A stretch of DNA of 64,000 nt, taken from positions 183,050,596 to 183,114,595 of the forward strand of contig CM062288.1 in NCBI GenBank assembly GCA_031216915.1, read 5' to 3'. Source of the stretch: Pictodentalium vernedei (Eukaryota > Mollusca > Scaphopoda > Dentaliida > Dentaliidae). The notes below the pieces were generated by a model, which did not search any database, was not told where the DNA came from, and saw only the letters and a list, made by a program, of their open reading frames with translations. The translations under genes were made by a program, and so were the position numbers. Position 1 is the stretch's first letter. The number at the start of each line of letters is the position of its first letter. Positions 21,026-32,925 of the stretch are shown here, in pieces.

Positions 21026-21863
21026 TACACCTGAACCAGTCCAGGGCCGTCGAGAGGGGGAGAACTCGTGTAGTGACACTACGGCCCGTCGTTATTGGGT
21101 CCGGCCGATTTTCCCTAATTGCCAAAGAGCAGGATAAGAAAATCCTGCAATCTCCATGTATTGCACGAAGTTACAAACTTTCACTTTCAGTTTTAAAAGC
21201 TTTGCGGATAAATAACTATCACTGGATTGAGAATTACCACATAGAAAGTTAAAAACAATGGCTCACCCAGAACTAATAGAATTAACACTTCTTCAGCAGC
21301 CAATGAGATCGATGTTCCTTTACACCGGGTAAAAGTTAATTAAAATCGTATAATGTCAACAATAAGATACCCCTCCCCGCCGTAAAGGTAGATGCGTAAA
21401 GCGGGAGATGGGGTGTGGGAGACCTTTAGTGATCCGTCAGCGCCGTATTAAATATTATAATTGAAGACAAGACGCAGGAGACACGTCCTTGAATATCATA
21501 CTTCAGCACCTGTAAGTTACCTTGACAATTTATTCTGTTATCATGGAACCCGACAATTTATGCCTGGGGTAAGAAGTCTCTCAAAAGCACAGCATTATCA
21601 TAAATAATTGGCCAACTTTGAATTTACATAAAGCCACAAATGCAGAAAGTGACATTAAACACCAGAAAATACACACATCACATAAAAATCATAAAATACC
21701 TTTCCTCGTCGTATTGAACCCACGAAATGATGTTTGACCTGCAAAACGCCCCCAAATGTACAATAAAATGATTAAAATTCGATAAAATGTACCCAAACAT
21801 TGATTTGAGTCACCCCAAAATCTTTTCAAATTTTGTTGAAAAATTGTTGGTTTTCATGGATGT
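21026..21863. other. Unassigned interval
   Basis: No gene is seen. It contains a short hairpin (GTGTAGTGACACTAC) near 21067. Confidence 0.5.
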
Positions 21864-22020
21864 TTATTACACTACTGGTTAGTTTTATTACACTACTGGT
21901 TATTACACTACTGGTTGATTTGTATTACACAACTGGTTGCTTATTACACTACTGATTAATTTTTATTACACTACTGGTTAATATTACACAACTGATTGAT
22001 TATTACACTACTGGTTGTTA
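21864..22020 (+). repeat. TTATTACACTACTGGTT minisatellite
   Basis: Seven to eight units of TTATTACACTACTGGTT separated by variable 0-8-bp spacers; CAACTGGTT variants are interspersed. Confidence 0.92.
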
Positions 22021-22938
22021 CAAGCCTGCGTAATCTCCTCGTTAGGGCCAAACTTGAACCCATCGGAGAATAGTATAAACTTCCGTTTTTGTCAGTCAGG
22101 TTGACCAGTTTCCTTTCTCTCTATCTTTAACTCTGTAAAAACGTTTCCAGGAGGCCAGTCTGGCCCATTTAAAACAAAACAAAAATATATATGAAAAACA
22201 ATAAAACATTTTTCAGATGTTTGTGACCCAATGGGGACTCCGAAATCCTTTTTAACTTTATCCTGTAGATGCAGTTTCCGGTCAAAAGCCCAGCTTTTGA
22301 CTGGGCACTGCATGGATGGGAAGGGACGGGTGAGTGGATTGGACATTTAGTCCCTCGGCGCGGCTCATTGGTTGCAAAATACCATTATTATTAAGTGGCA
22401 TATAAAAAGTAAAAAATGTTTTTCAGTAAACATGTGTGTCAGTGAGTTTTCTCAGTTTGAAATACCTACTAACGAGTTCAGATCACTGATATGCCGAAAC
22501 GAAATTCTTAGTTTTATGAGAAAAAGTATTTTCTAAAAATGTTGCAATTTTCTGGCAATCCCTACCTAATTGCGTTTTGTGTAAATTTATTTCTGTCTAT
22601 TTTATAACCTTCCGTCGGGGAATAATCGGATTGGGGTTTTACATCAATAGGTCAGCCACCCTACACAGTTTTGGGGTCCGAACAGTTTGGGACATTGTTT
22701 CTGGTTGGTGCCCTGCGTTGTTGCCCTAGGGGTCCGCTCTCATAGCTCTGACGGAAGGAACTCACGGAGGACCTTCAGTTAGAATATGGGACCGGATGGC
22801 CTGGTGTTGTGGTGGTTACTGGCTAGATATGGTGTAGCATGGTGCTCTGGCGCTGAAACATCTTCAAAATTGTTTTTTATTGTGGTTTTATTTTTAACCT
22901 TCCCACATCTGACTAATCTTTTATTTGATCTATTTTAT
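22021..22938. other. Unassigned interval
   Basis: No gene is recognised. Short frames on both strands lack motifs. Confidence 0.5.
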
Positions 22939-23021
22939 TACAATCTCTGGTGGGTTTTCGAATTGTATACTCGTAATTCCAATGCTCACTCACGGAAAAA
23001 TTAATTTTCTCTGAGCGGAGC

Positions 23022-23918
23022 AGGGGGAGGCCACCAAAAATTTGCAAGACGTGACGTGAAGGTGGGTGGGTCTCTTGAGTGCGCCAAAAATGTGCATTTC
23101 CAACTTGTGCAATTTTTTGAATTTTTTAAAAATATATCAATATATCAGCTAATATATACCATCATTTGTGTTTGAAACATTAAAGATGATGTTGTACATC
23201 ATCACACTCTTAACATAAATACAACATCAGGCGGCTTTATATGTGAGAATATTGTTCTTAAACTGGGAAAATGTCACACGTTAGTAGGGGGTGGGTGTCT
23301 TGTTCGAAATGTAGAAATGTGCAGACAATATTTTGGGAACAATTCAAATGAAAATTTGTTCCCGTATATGTACACCTGCTCTGGCCAAGCCTGATAATGA
23401 ACAGCTTGTCATTTGTAGATTGGGGCCCACAGCAGCCCACAGAGGTTTAAATTGGTGGTACCAGTTTAACCCTTTACCTAACATGAAAAGCAGACGACAC
23501 TTGCCAAAAAATGATTGAATAACTAATTGTTTTCATTTTTTGTCTCAAAAACATAGGTTATGACCCCTCATTGGAACGAGCTCGTTCCAATGAGGGGTCA
23601 TAACCTATGTTTTTGAGACAAAAAATGAAAAAATAATAAAAATTAATTGGCGATTTTTGAGAATAGCGCTGGTCGGTTTTGGCCGTTACGTTGAGTAAAG
23701 GGTTAAGAACATTATAAAACCCCCCTAAAGACAGATGTGCCTACTAAGTTTATAAGCTTATTTTGGATTTTAATGGGAGAGTGGGGGCTTGGGTGTCTGA
23801 GAACGGTAGTAGAAAATTTGCACGTAGTGGGTGGGTGGGTGTAAAAAGGAGCCGAATAAAAAATAGGACGCCACGTCTTGCAAATTTTTAGTGCCCCCCC
23901 CCCCCCCCCCCCTCCTTC
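23022..23918. mobile_element. ~0.9-kb non-autonomous DNA transposon (hAT-like, 8-bp TSD)
   Basis: Inserted in PLE copy 2. Flanked by AGCGGAGC at 23014-23021 and 23919-23926; PLE copy 1 has this sequence once (at about 16407), a natural empty site. Ends are inverted: CACCAAAAATTTGCAAGACG at the left, complement of CGTCTTGCAAATTTTTAGTG at the right, both capped by G/C runs. The 8-bp duplication fits hAT. No transposase is present. A TTAA MITE (23470-23702) is nested inside. Confidence 0.85.
23470..23702. mobile_element. TTAA-flanked fold-back MITE (copy B)
   Basis: TTAA at 23466-23469 and 23703-23706. The apex CCTCATTGGAACGAGCTCGT is shared with copies A and D; arms include AAAACATAGGTTATGACCCC and its exact complement. 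Confidence 0.9.
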
Positions 23919-24595
23919 AGCGGAGCCTCGAAATGTAACTTGTAAAAACTCTGTCTAAAAATTTCTTCTCGTTTATTGTAACTATCGACACATTTCCCAT
24001 ATTGAAACCATACGGGATCAGTAACAGCGGGTGGATTAATTACATCACAAATCAAACTTGAAAACCTTCTTTTCACTTTGGACTCTTAAACTAATTTCCT
24101 CACACTGTTGCTTGATAGCTGTTTTTTATCTTAGCGGACTCGAGCTTATTGACAGAAAACACATGCGAAACAATGAGCTTTGAATTCCACCCCTTAGCTG
24201 AGATTAATTGGTTACTGTCTAATTTGTCAGTCACCACCATGTTGACAAACTGACCCGCCCACCCATATCTTTAAATAAGTGGCTTGTTCCTTTACCCCAA
24301 ACTTATTGTTCTCTAAGACTTTTGAAAGAGCAAAACCACGCGAAACTAGTTAAGCCGGACGGATTCAATAGGAAGGATTGAAGATAAACAAGACACAAAA
24401 AAATAGCTTCAGTTACTTCAGAAATATTTTTTCTTGTTATATCATTTTTGTTTTATTTATTAGTTATTTTGGAGGAAGATATTCAGTTAACAATGGTTTT
24501 TTTAAAAAAATAATAAAAGGAAAAATAATCCACACATCACTGCCCACCCCTCAGGAAATGGGACCTCTGACCCATCTTATGGAGATTTCTTCAAA

Positions 24596-24940
24596 TTGGT
24601 CAAGGCCTTATTTCGGGTGGTACAGTGTTTTCACCACCTTGGTCTTTTACAAGGGCATTTGGCGGATGGGACATTTCCCAAAACTTTGCAAAACCGACTC
24701 GATGATATCAATGCCTTCCTGAAACCTGCCAGGCCCAATTCTGATGTTTTCTCCAATCTAAGGAGAACACATCGGAGTTGGGTGCATGAGATCTTGGCCG
24801 GGCTCGTTTCTCATTACGAAAGTTACTTAAAAAATTTAAAGTCACAGGTTATTTCGGCCAAATCATCAAAAGACCTGGACATTGATAAGGCAGTTATTCA
24901 AGCTTTAAAATGGGGTAAAAAAAAATTAAGGTCAAGTTGA
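24596..24940 (+). pseudogene. PLE ORF1-like fragment, copy 2
   Basis: Open frame of 115 codons, starting without an ATG. It covers the helical block and the SYYES-type block at about 90% identity to copy 1. The frame is lost upstream because the AT-rich start (24492-24520) has indels, and downstream in an A run near 24917. Confidence 0.6.
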
Positions 24941-25737
24941 CAAGTTGTCTGATAAGACTATTGAGGCCTCCCAGTCTTATATTTCGGCTTTAAACCTTAA
25001 GGACACAAGGAGTGGTGCGAGTGGTAGTCCCACGGCCTCTACTTGTGCAACCCCATTGCCTCAACGTACAGTAAAACGTACCCGATCACGATCTCTTTCT
25101 TCGCCATCTCTTTCACCTTCTCTTTGTACCTCCTCTTTCACCCTCGGTAAACGGCCCAACTTGCATTTGTCTCCCGCCACACGTTTGGCTTTGGACAATT
25201 CCAGGTTGGATTCCGCTACCGGGGGGGGGGGGGGGTGTCTCTTTCTTCTAGCTCTTCTCCTGTCGCTTCTACTTCATCCGTAGTTCAACCAGTTGCTTCG
25301 TACTCGGAAAAACTTAAATCGCCAGTATTGAACCGCAAATCAGTATCGCCGAGCCGCCATTGTGAGACAAAATTCTTCAAGTTTCGGCATCCGGGCGGCA
25401 ATTAAAAAATGAATTGGCACCTTCCCAATATTCGAAAGAAATTTCTTTTGTTTGGTAGCTCAAATGTAGCACATATTGATCAACACCCCATCAGGACATG
25501 CAGGTAGAATGTTTCCTAGGTGCCAATTTTAAACACTTTCCGACAATAGTGAAAAATTATAGAGGCAACTCTGCTCCCTATTATCCTAAACGCTGTCATA
25601 AATTCAAGGGGAGAAACTCTGGGTGATGCTTCCATGCAGCTCTCACTGATGGTAAACGAAATCCGGAAAAAATTCCTGTCTGCGAAAATATGTTTCTTTT
25701 TCTTGCCGTAATGAGGCATCTGACAAAGGAGAGATAA

Positions 25738-25862
25738 TCACAGGTGTCCCCCCAGGGTTCTATCCTCGGGCCTATTTTAAAAGTCGTGTTAAAAGTCTTG
25801 TCGTTCACAGATGACTCAACAGCGTATGCAGCTAGCAATAGTGTCGATAATCTAAGATTGCA
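25738..25862 (+). pseudogene. L2-like LINE RT remnant
   Basis: About 40 codons reading SPQGSILGPIL ... VLSFTDDSTAYAASNSVDNL. This is the L2/CR1 motif pair (GVPQGS and FADD) with the ~15 residues between them deleted. It abuts PLE copy 2. Confidence 0.65.
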
Positions 25863-28189
25863 ATGTGGGGTTTATTCTTTTCTGTGCTTGCCTCCGCTGC
25901 GGGGCCCCTGGTTTGTTACTAGAGTGAGCTCATTGAGCAATTTCGTTGAGTGTCATGGCCTTGTCCCTGGGGCAAGGATTGAAAGTCAAGGGACTGATAA
26001 CCAAAACAAATGAAAATCCTATTTGAGAACATTTTTTTCTGAAAACAGTGTTCTGTTTGCATTGGGCGATGGGTTAAATAATTAAATGAATATGTGATAC
26101 AAGTGACTCTCATGAATCCCGTAAGAATCGAAAGTGATTGCAATTTTGATGTCAGGATTAATAACCTTTTTAATATGGGAATGGCAGGAAGACAACTGTC
26201 AAGGTGAGAGTTAAAGTTGCGATTTTCTTGTTTAAAAGTATGAATATGTTCGATAATCTTTCTGAATGGGTTAAACATAAAACGTAAAGATAGGTATATG
26301 ACGGACCCCGTAAACCGATTTGTCATTTAAACAGACCAGCAATAATTCGAGCGGTGGTAATAAAGCGTGAAATTTAATGTCCATTATGGCGCATTTGTTG
26401 AACGCCACATGGGCTATCTGATAATTGATCAAAGTAGTATTCTCCTGTAGTCATTATCTGGGTAATTATGGCCAGTTAATTCGTAATTATTGTAAGAACT
26501 GTACATCGCACATGTTCTGGACACACACCCATATTAGGCATCCAGCTTGTCACCGAAACGTCAGGATATTGCTAAATGTGGGTCTTTCAAAGGAACTTTA
26601 AAGTGAGCATTTAAAGTAAGATAGATATCTAAGCGGCCAAATTCAAGAGAAGCGATTAAACTGAGAAGTAATGTTCTGGCTATGTAAATAAAAATCGGGG
26701 GGGGGGGGGGGGTTCTCGAAATAGTCATTCCAGTCTGAAGGTGTGTAAGGCTGTGGGTCATTACGAGTAAGATAGGGATGTCCCATGATAGAGGTTAGAG
26801 GAGATGCCACATCGGTGCGGAAGTATAGCCACGTTGTGATGTAGGGGAGCCACAGAGCTCATATTTAGAATAGGAGCAGTTGCGGGCCAAGTCGGTGGTC
26901 ATATATGAGAATAGGATCAGAAACACGAAGTACGAGCTCAGGGAGCTAATTTGCATTCAGGTAAACGGCATTACCTGTTTTGGAATGCAAGCCATACGTA
27001 GGCAGAGTAGGCTTTGCCTGTATGAACATTATTCTGAGATAGACGCAGGGGGAGAGTTTAACCCCATTGGTGGCAACTGCTTGAGTGAAAAGCGTCAAGT
27101 AAAGTGACAATAAGCCAGTGGCCGGGCGACGGCAGTGGTAGATTGACATCCCGTCACTTGTTGGAGGAAAGGCGTCCGGATAAAGTGACAATACGTTAGT
27201 GGCCGTGCGACGGCAATGAAAGGGTGAAGTGAAGAGGCGACCAAGGAACAAATACCAGCGAAAAGTAGGAAGAACCAGCGACAACAGAGAATGCGGGCCC
27301 ACAAGTGACTCAAAAACTGTGTGGATAGGGGGTGACTGGGGTTTTGTTTTCTTATTCTTTTGGATTCCATGTAAGTCACAAATTATCATATATATTTATT
27401 TGTATATGTCTTAAAATTGTTGTTTTCAGTGAACCCCTGCTGATTTGTGCTTTTCGAGGAGAAGTTATTAACCCCTTCAGGATAAGAACCACCCCAACAA
27501 AAGTGAAACGAACGGGTTCGTTTCGGCGAGACATATGTTTACGTACGGATTCAGGCGACAATCCTTGAGTTTGGCTGAATACGCGGCGTGAATCTATTTC
27601 TTCCAGCAGCGACAAAGACCGGTTTCCGACAACAACCCCCAGGGCTATGCTGTTACCATGCAGTGTATCTTTATTTCTGTACATTTCTGCAAGTTGTTTT
27701 TTAAACTTCATGTAAACATACACGGAAAAATTTCATTTCATTCCATTTCATTTCTCTACGGAGATCATTGGCATGTAATATCACCTTTGCTTGGAGCTTT
27801 CCGAAGAAGCCCACAGTGCTATACATTCAGTGAACAATGGACCTGGAGAATCTATTGTGAAACTCTGTAAAAAGTGTGAAAAACGCACAAAACTGTATAA
27901 ATTATAAGAAGAACAAAGGAGGATAAAATTTACAGAAAAGCCCTAGAAAAGGAAGAAACCAAAGCAGAAAGACCCATAGTATAAGCAGAAAATAAGGAAG
28001 ATTATTTCCAAATGAAACAAAATACTGCATTTTGATTGGCTGAGAGGTGTGGTGTAACTTGCAATCCACATTAGGTTTTTTTACCCCCACGGTGTAAAAA
28101 CAAGAATACACAGTAGCAGGCTGTATGGCTAATAAAAGTGCCCATTTTTAATTATTAATTCATACCTTCTGCTCGGTTATGTTAGAACA
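25863..28189. other. Unassigned interval
   Basis: No gene is recognised. Contents: a G run at 26697-26712; a ~73-bp tandem duplication at about 27096-27225 (AAAGTGACAATA, GTGGCCG and CGACGGCA in both halves); a hairpin GAAACGAACGGGTTCGTTTC at 27503-27522; and a LINE-tail-like phrase (GGGCTATGCTGTTACCATG) near 27640. Several frames of 70-147 codons show no motifs. Confidence 0.5.
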
Positions 28190-28330
28190 AAAATAAAAAT
28201 ACAGGAATTTTAATATTTATGTTAATAAAATAGTACAGATATGGATGTCATTGGAACTGGCTCATTGAGCCAGTTCCAATGACATCCATATTTGTCTGAT
28301 TTTATTAAGAAACTTACAAAGTACAAATTT
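28190..28330. repeat. Fold-back repeat with GGATGTCATTGGAAC apex
   Basis: The arms GATATGGATGTCATTGGAAC and complement flank a TCATTGA centre (28242-28295); weaker complementarity extends outward. The apex resembles that of the TTAA MITE family, and a decayed relative lies near 60126-60180. No flanking TTAA pair was found. Confidence 0.6.
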
Positions 28331-28400
28331 TCTGTACGTTTTTTTTACTACAATTTAGGTTAATGTATTAAGTACACCAAAACTGTTGGAAATAAATCTC

Positions 28401-28509
28401 TTATCCTTGTGTTTTCCAGGGTGTATGGGAGTTTACACCGGTCTGGGAACTCATACACCGTTCCCAACCCTGTGTAAATTCCCATACACCCTAGAAAACA
28501 CAAGGATAA
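28401..28509. repeat. Inverted repeat TTATCCTTGTGTTTTC
   Basis: About 109 bp, with arms TTATCCTTGTGTTTTCCAGG and CCTAGAAAACACAAGGATAA. A second, inner complementarity GGGTGTATGGGA/TCCCATACACCC gives a long near-perfect stem. Confidence 0.9.
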
Positions 28510-28861
28510 CGAATATTACCACTAATATCACAAGCAATAATTTCAGGTAAGATTTCATTCTTGCAGATGCCTGCCTGCCTACCCCCCCCCCCCCCACCCC
28601 TACTCACACACAAACTCTTCCTGTCCTGTCCACTTGTAACATATTGTGAAACTTTAAAACAAAATGAAATAGTTTAACAAGTATTAACTGATCTAAACGA
28701 GAAGCCTGTGTTAATTTAGCCAGTCTGAATACTTTTTTCAAACAGAAAGTCGTCAATCGGCCATAAATTTTGCCACTGAAATGACACTTTTTCTGAAAAT
28801 ATAGCCCTGGCTGCTGAAATTGGCCATATTTTAAAAATTATTTATAAATGGATGTAATAAC
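28510..28861. other. Unassigned interval
   Basis: No gene is recognised. It contains a C run at about 28581-28595. Confidence 0.5.
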
Positions 28862-29122
28862 CTATAAAATACAGGCAGGGGTGTGTTCATTGGAACAAAT
28901 ACCATTTTGGAGACACAATTTCCTGTATCCATTGGTAGAATGGTTCTCCAAAACTAGATGCCCAGGCTCAACACAAAGCTTCTGATGACATAAGTGGCTA
29001 ACATCTAGCTGCTGTCCATTTGCATCAAAATGTGGCATTTGATCCTTCATCGGTGCATTAACAGCCATGTACACGGATCTGTGTGAAACGGTAGAGCGGA
29101 ACGTCAGGGTTTCATGGAACAC
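28862..29122 (-). pseudogene. His-Me endonuclease zinc-loop fragment
   Basis: 86 codons on the minus strand. The core VSHLCHQKLCVEPGHLVLEN, then a C..G.C...H....C pattern (KLCLQNGICSNEHTPACI), matches the zinc-binding loop of His-Me finger homing-type endonucleases (C-x4-C-x2-GHL, with R/K-x-C further on). SVYMAVNAPM upstream fits the preceding strand. In animals such domains occur in mobile elements; the first part of the gene is missing or too degraded to recognise. An ATG at 29122 gives the only start in this frame. Confidence 0.6.
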
Positions 29123-29825
29123 AGGGCTCGTCAGTCGTCATCACGATATATACCCTTCCGCATGCCAAAATTGTATGGCCCGTTATTCTTATAAAAGTTC
29201 GCTTACTGGGCACCGGTAAAGTTGCCACGGACCAACTGAGCGCGATAAGAACATAAAATGTAGAGTATGTGGGCTGCTCGTTGCAGTGAGAGACAAACAA
29301 AACGATCACATGCGAGGTAAACACCACTATCAGGAAAAAACTGGTATACTGATTGTAATCTCAGTTTTAGGTAGCGCTCGGGTTTGGCCAAAAATAAGGA
29401 ATTGAAATCAGATTCGCGCATTACTGAAGAGAACATTACAACCCCACGTCTCGCTTGGGTTAAAAGAAATACAGCCGTCTTTCTAATGAGCGTTATTTGG
29501 CAGGAAGTCGGGTAGCAGTGATCAGTCTTGCTCATTCCAAGTTTATTTATTATTATGAAGTTCGTTTTATATAATGTTCTTTTATATCAAAACACGCTAT
29601 ATTTTAGGTGACACAGTCAACAGAAAGAATTGTCAATTTCTAAACGATGTGTTTACAACGCGAGCCAACAGTTTTTAAACCAACGCGGCGCTCATCCTTC
29701 ATCCTGTTCAAGTGAAAGGAAATTACACTTCTGGTATATCCAGTGGTGATATCGACCACTACCACCTGGTTCTAGTCTTTTTGACATTTTCGCAAGTCCC
29801 GCATGTATATTAGTAGTTACATAAT
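29123..29825. other. Unassigned interval
   Basis: No gene is recognised; the two minus-strand frames of 71 and 110 codons have no identifiable motif and overlap each other. Confidence 0.45.
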
Positions 29826-29979
29826 TTGTTGGTGGCCTAATATGGTACATATGGTGTCAGTTAATTCCATATTGGACGAGAGCGAAGGTGTCAGTTAATT
29901 TCATATTGGACGAGAGAGAAGGTCGAGTCCAATATGGAATTAACTGACACCATATATACCATATTTGGCCGCCAACAAA
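29826..29979. repeat. Inverted repeat with internal direct duplication
   Basis: The outer arms TTTGTTGGTGGCCTAATATG and CATATTTGGCCGCCAACAAA enclose GGTGTCAGTTAATTCCATAT and its complement; one arm is partly duplicated in direct orientation (GGTGTCAGTTAATTTCATAT). Confidence 0.85.
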
Positions 29980-30530
29980 CAGTGTAACGAATATATCTTA
30001 CCGACTGCTGCATCGATGCACAGAACTAATAACAACAGCGATCAAAATTAAATGAGAGATTTCTCATAATGTGTTCACGTGTCTTTGCCTTCTTACAATT
30101 TATGGGAGAGTGCCTAAAGGCAAATTCATACATACCAAACAGTTTCATTTCGAAGGAAACATGACACACATCCATAGAATATGAAGCCTTTTAAGTTGCC
30201 TAACCTGCACTTCAGACCAAATATGGGCTTCCAGCACTCAATCTTTCAATTTGAAGCGTTTATCGGCTGCCGCCATTTTGAATAATCAATGAACAAAGGG
30301 GAGATTACCCATAGCTGTCAGCGTATATTGATATTGGCAGGCAGTATATGGTTTTATATGCAGTCTGCATGTGACGTCTTTGAACCAATGAAATTCCCAG
30401 ATACTTGTAGTAGGTAAGATATATCAATATATATGCCCACTGGACAGTCCGGTGCTTGGTTTAACTGAATCCTTTTTTTTTAAAGTCACAACACGTGTGT
30501 TCAATTAAGTATTTATATCTGAGAAACCCA
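29980..30530. other. Unassigned interval
   Basis: No gene or known repeat is recognised. Confidence 0.5.
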
Positions 30531-30758
30531 CCAGCGACAACCGCGTTGTGTCCTTGAGTAAAACACCTCAACCTCATTGTACTTAGGCGCACTGCACGTC
30601 AGTGATGCACATATCTTCAACCAGTGCAAACCCTGCTTGTGTGGCGCTATTATGTTAAGGAGCCCGCTAGTGGCTCGCCGGTTCTCTCCGGCTTCCTCCA
30701 ACGTAAAACTGTCCAACACAAGGTGACACTGGTTGTCGAAAGCGTCGTTAAACCCCAA

Positions 30759-30817
<59 letters not shown>

Positions 30818-30818
30818 A
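30531..30818 (+). mobile_element. SINE, head-truncated, long (AATA)n tail
   Basis: It starts in the SINE body at CGCGTTGTGTCCTTGAG (body of the 54442 copy: CGCGTTGTGTCCTTGGGC). It continues through TTCTCTCCGGCTTCCTCC and AACCCCAATAAATAAATA and has about 60 bp of AATA repeats. The Pol III head is absent. Confidence 0.82.
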
Positions 30819-31349
30819 TCTAAGAAAAGCATAGGCGAACTCCAACCCTAACCTTCTCCAGCTAAGATGTTCACTTGAAAAACATTTTACATTCGATCAA
30901 CCGTACCGAGTTAATTTTCCAAACACGTACACTGAGCACATCCACTTGTCGCAGAACAGTAATGAAAAGAGAGGGGATGGTCGACGCAGTCGTTCTATTC
31001 GACAAAATTCAAAAGGAGGAATGGCTGAAGTTAGCAACTAAACAGCTGTAACGCTGACAAATCCCCTTTGCAGTCGAAAGCGACAACGATCTGCAGAAAA
31101 AGCACGTTTTTAATTTCGAGGTAGACAAAAATTCACTTTTTAGAGATAAAATAAGCTATTTGAGCTTAGCTAGCAGAGCGTGAAGGTAGATTGCACATCT
31201 ACAAATGCACATGGGACAGTTTTGTGAAAGTTTGCTAACATATGAGTCGAAAATGATCAATAAAACAAACATCGGGCAACATCGCCAGATCTTGTCAGTG
31301 TCTTCCAACCGGAAGAGTCTAAACAAAAACGCCCGAAATGGATCCCATA
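30819..31349. other. Unassigned interval
   Basis: No gene or known repeat is recognised. Confidence 0.5.
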
Positions 31350-31401
31350 CAGTGGTAGAGGGCTAGATTATTTTTGATGGTTTGAATTTGTTATTCAAAA
31401 C

Positions 31402-31465
31402 TTGTTTTATTACAAATTATTGGAGAGTGCCCACAGACACTCTCCAATAATTTGTAATAAAACAA
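31402..31465. repeat. Hairpin at arm end
   Basis: TTGTTTTATTACAAATTATT-GGAGAGTG, then complement. The corresponding hairpin is at 41375-41436 in the other arm. It is close to the outer end of the inverted repeat, where fold-back transposons often have palindromes. Confidence 0.88.
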
Positions 31466-32639
31466 ATTTATATAAACAAAATATTATTTGTGTTTCACTG
31501 AATATGAAACATAGGCAAGGAGGTGTTGGCTTTTGCTCTGGTGTCCTCATTTTTGAAAGCCCTGAAAGTGGCTTCTAGCACTCAACCAGTTAAGAAGTCT
31601 TGACTGCAGGATTATATCAGTATTTTAAGCTGCGATAACATTTGGATCAACGATTGTCACTGAGCACTATTGAGGTTAAATCTTTTAAAAAAATCGAAAA
31701 ATAACAACAAAACAAATGACCACAAAGTATCAATGCGCTGCTTGATTTCGTACGTCATAGGACGTATAACAGTATCAAATGGTTAACTTCCTTGGGAGAC
31801 GACAGGTAGACAGACAATCTGGTTTTGCCCTCTCCCAGCAGTAGGTTCTCTGTATGTCTCTTTTTTCCTAACATTACATTATCTAGCTCTCTGTAAAATG
31901 TACATACATCTAAATAAATAAATCGAATCTAATCTAAATTCCTACCGCACGCTTTACGGCAACTGGTTGACGGTATATTTTACCATATTTTTTAACAGGA
32001 AAGCTTCCAAAGTGGAATCAAAAGCTGTGATTGAACTCACTGAATGCTGCTGGGGGGTATACCTGCCGAAGACAGGATTTCTCTTGACGCTGAAATATGT
32101 ATAATTTGGGCACTATTAATCCAGTTACCCTGTAAATTGAATGGATTTTTTCATGAATAATTTGTTGAGTTAAATTTAGAAGGATTTTTCATTAAGTCTA
32201 GTCATGGCTGCTTCACAGAGGCCATGACTAGATTTGAGGGAAAATAGCTTTAACATGCTCAGCGGATTAAGAGTTAAAAGACAATGACGGAAACAAATAT
32301 GGAACATTATTCTTAAAAATTTCATATGTATGTTAATGATTTTTTAGCATGCGATCACGATAAAGTCCCACGCCCTCGTAAGTTTTGCAAATGATATTAG
32401 TTCGCCTCTTTTAAAATTTGACCAGTCAACAGTTGGCAGAGACGAAATTACTCTTGGGAGAGAGGCCACAACCTGCAAACTTCTTAGTCTCGCCGGACAA
32501 ATTACTTTTGCCCGATAGTTGGCATTCTCAAAAGACCTCCATATACCTATACTTGGGGGGGGGGGGGGGGGGGAGGGGGTCTGTGAAAAGGTGTGCGAAG
32601 TGTGTAATTTAGGTGTAATGTAGACCCTGGAAAACTTTA

Positions 32640-32925
32640 TCTCAGTTTGACAGAATAAGATTCACTGGGATCTAATGTGGAAGTGGGATGGGAGAATGAA
32701 AGATATGTGGTCATTGGGTGACACCAAAGAGAGGGTTAGTATGCTGATAGGAGAAATTGGGAAGAATCTGGCATTATCAAACAGTTCGTTTCCGGGTGTA
32801 GGGAGGTGAGAAGAGGAGCGGTACAGAGGGGCATTTGGGCATCACAAGGACATCAAGGCCTTCTCGCCTGAGAATCGCCACAAATCAGCGACCGGCCAAA
32901 GTGTTATTATTATTATGTTGAACAG
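32640..32925 (+). mobile_element. 5'-truncated LINE 3' end (same group as 45341-49344)
   Basis: Only the last ~90 codons and the 3' UTR remain: GDTKERVSMLIGEIGK resembles GDTRERVGMLIEEIEK of the 49-kb copy. The tail CGACAAATCAGCG, GGCCAAAG and (TTA)n is shared. A mirrored copy occupies about 39485-39790 in the right arm. Confidence 0.8.

Larger units (their letters stand above)
22939..25720 (+). mobile_element. Penelope-like retroelement, copy 2 (interrupted by a DNA transposon)
   Basis: Colinear with copy 1 from TACAATCTCTGG to the AATATG region near 25690, but interrupted at 23014-23926 by an hAT-like insertion. ORF1-like blocks (VKALFRVVQCFHHLGLLQGH, LADGTFPKTLQNRLDDI, ILAGLVSHYESYL) read at 24596-24940; the linker follows at 24945-25240 and a remnant SGNH block at 25430-25500 (FLLFGSSNVAHIDQH). 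Several frameshifts, one G-run expansion (25220-25236) and loss of the RT show that it is dead. Confidence 0.75.

Noticed and set aside
19604-21252. Long Leu/Tyr/Val/Thr/Ser-rich frames on both strands
   Set aside because: Direct products of the CTA-type trinucleotide array; composition and period are those of the repeat.
22092-29535. Assorted 60-150-codon frames on both strands (e.g. 22092-22346, 26946-27389, 27376-27723, 29203-29535)
   Set aside because: They overlap opposing frames of similar length, lack motifs and show no codon-level signal that I could detect by reading.
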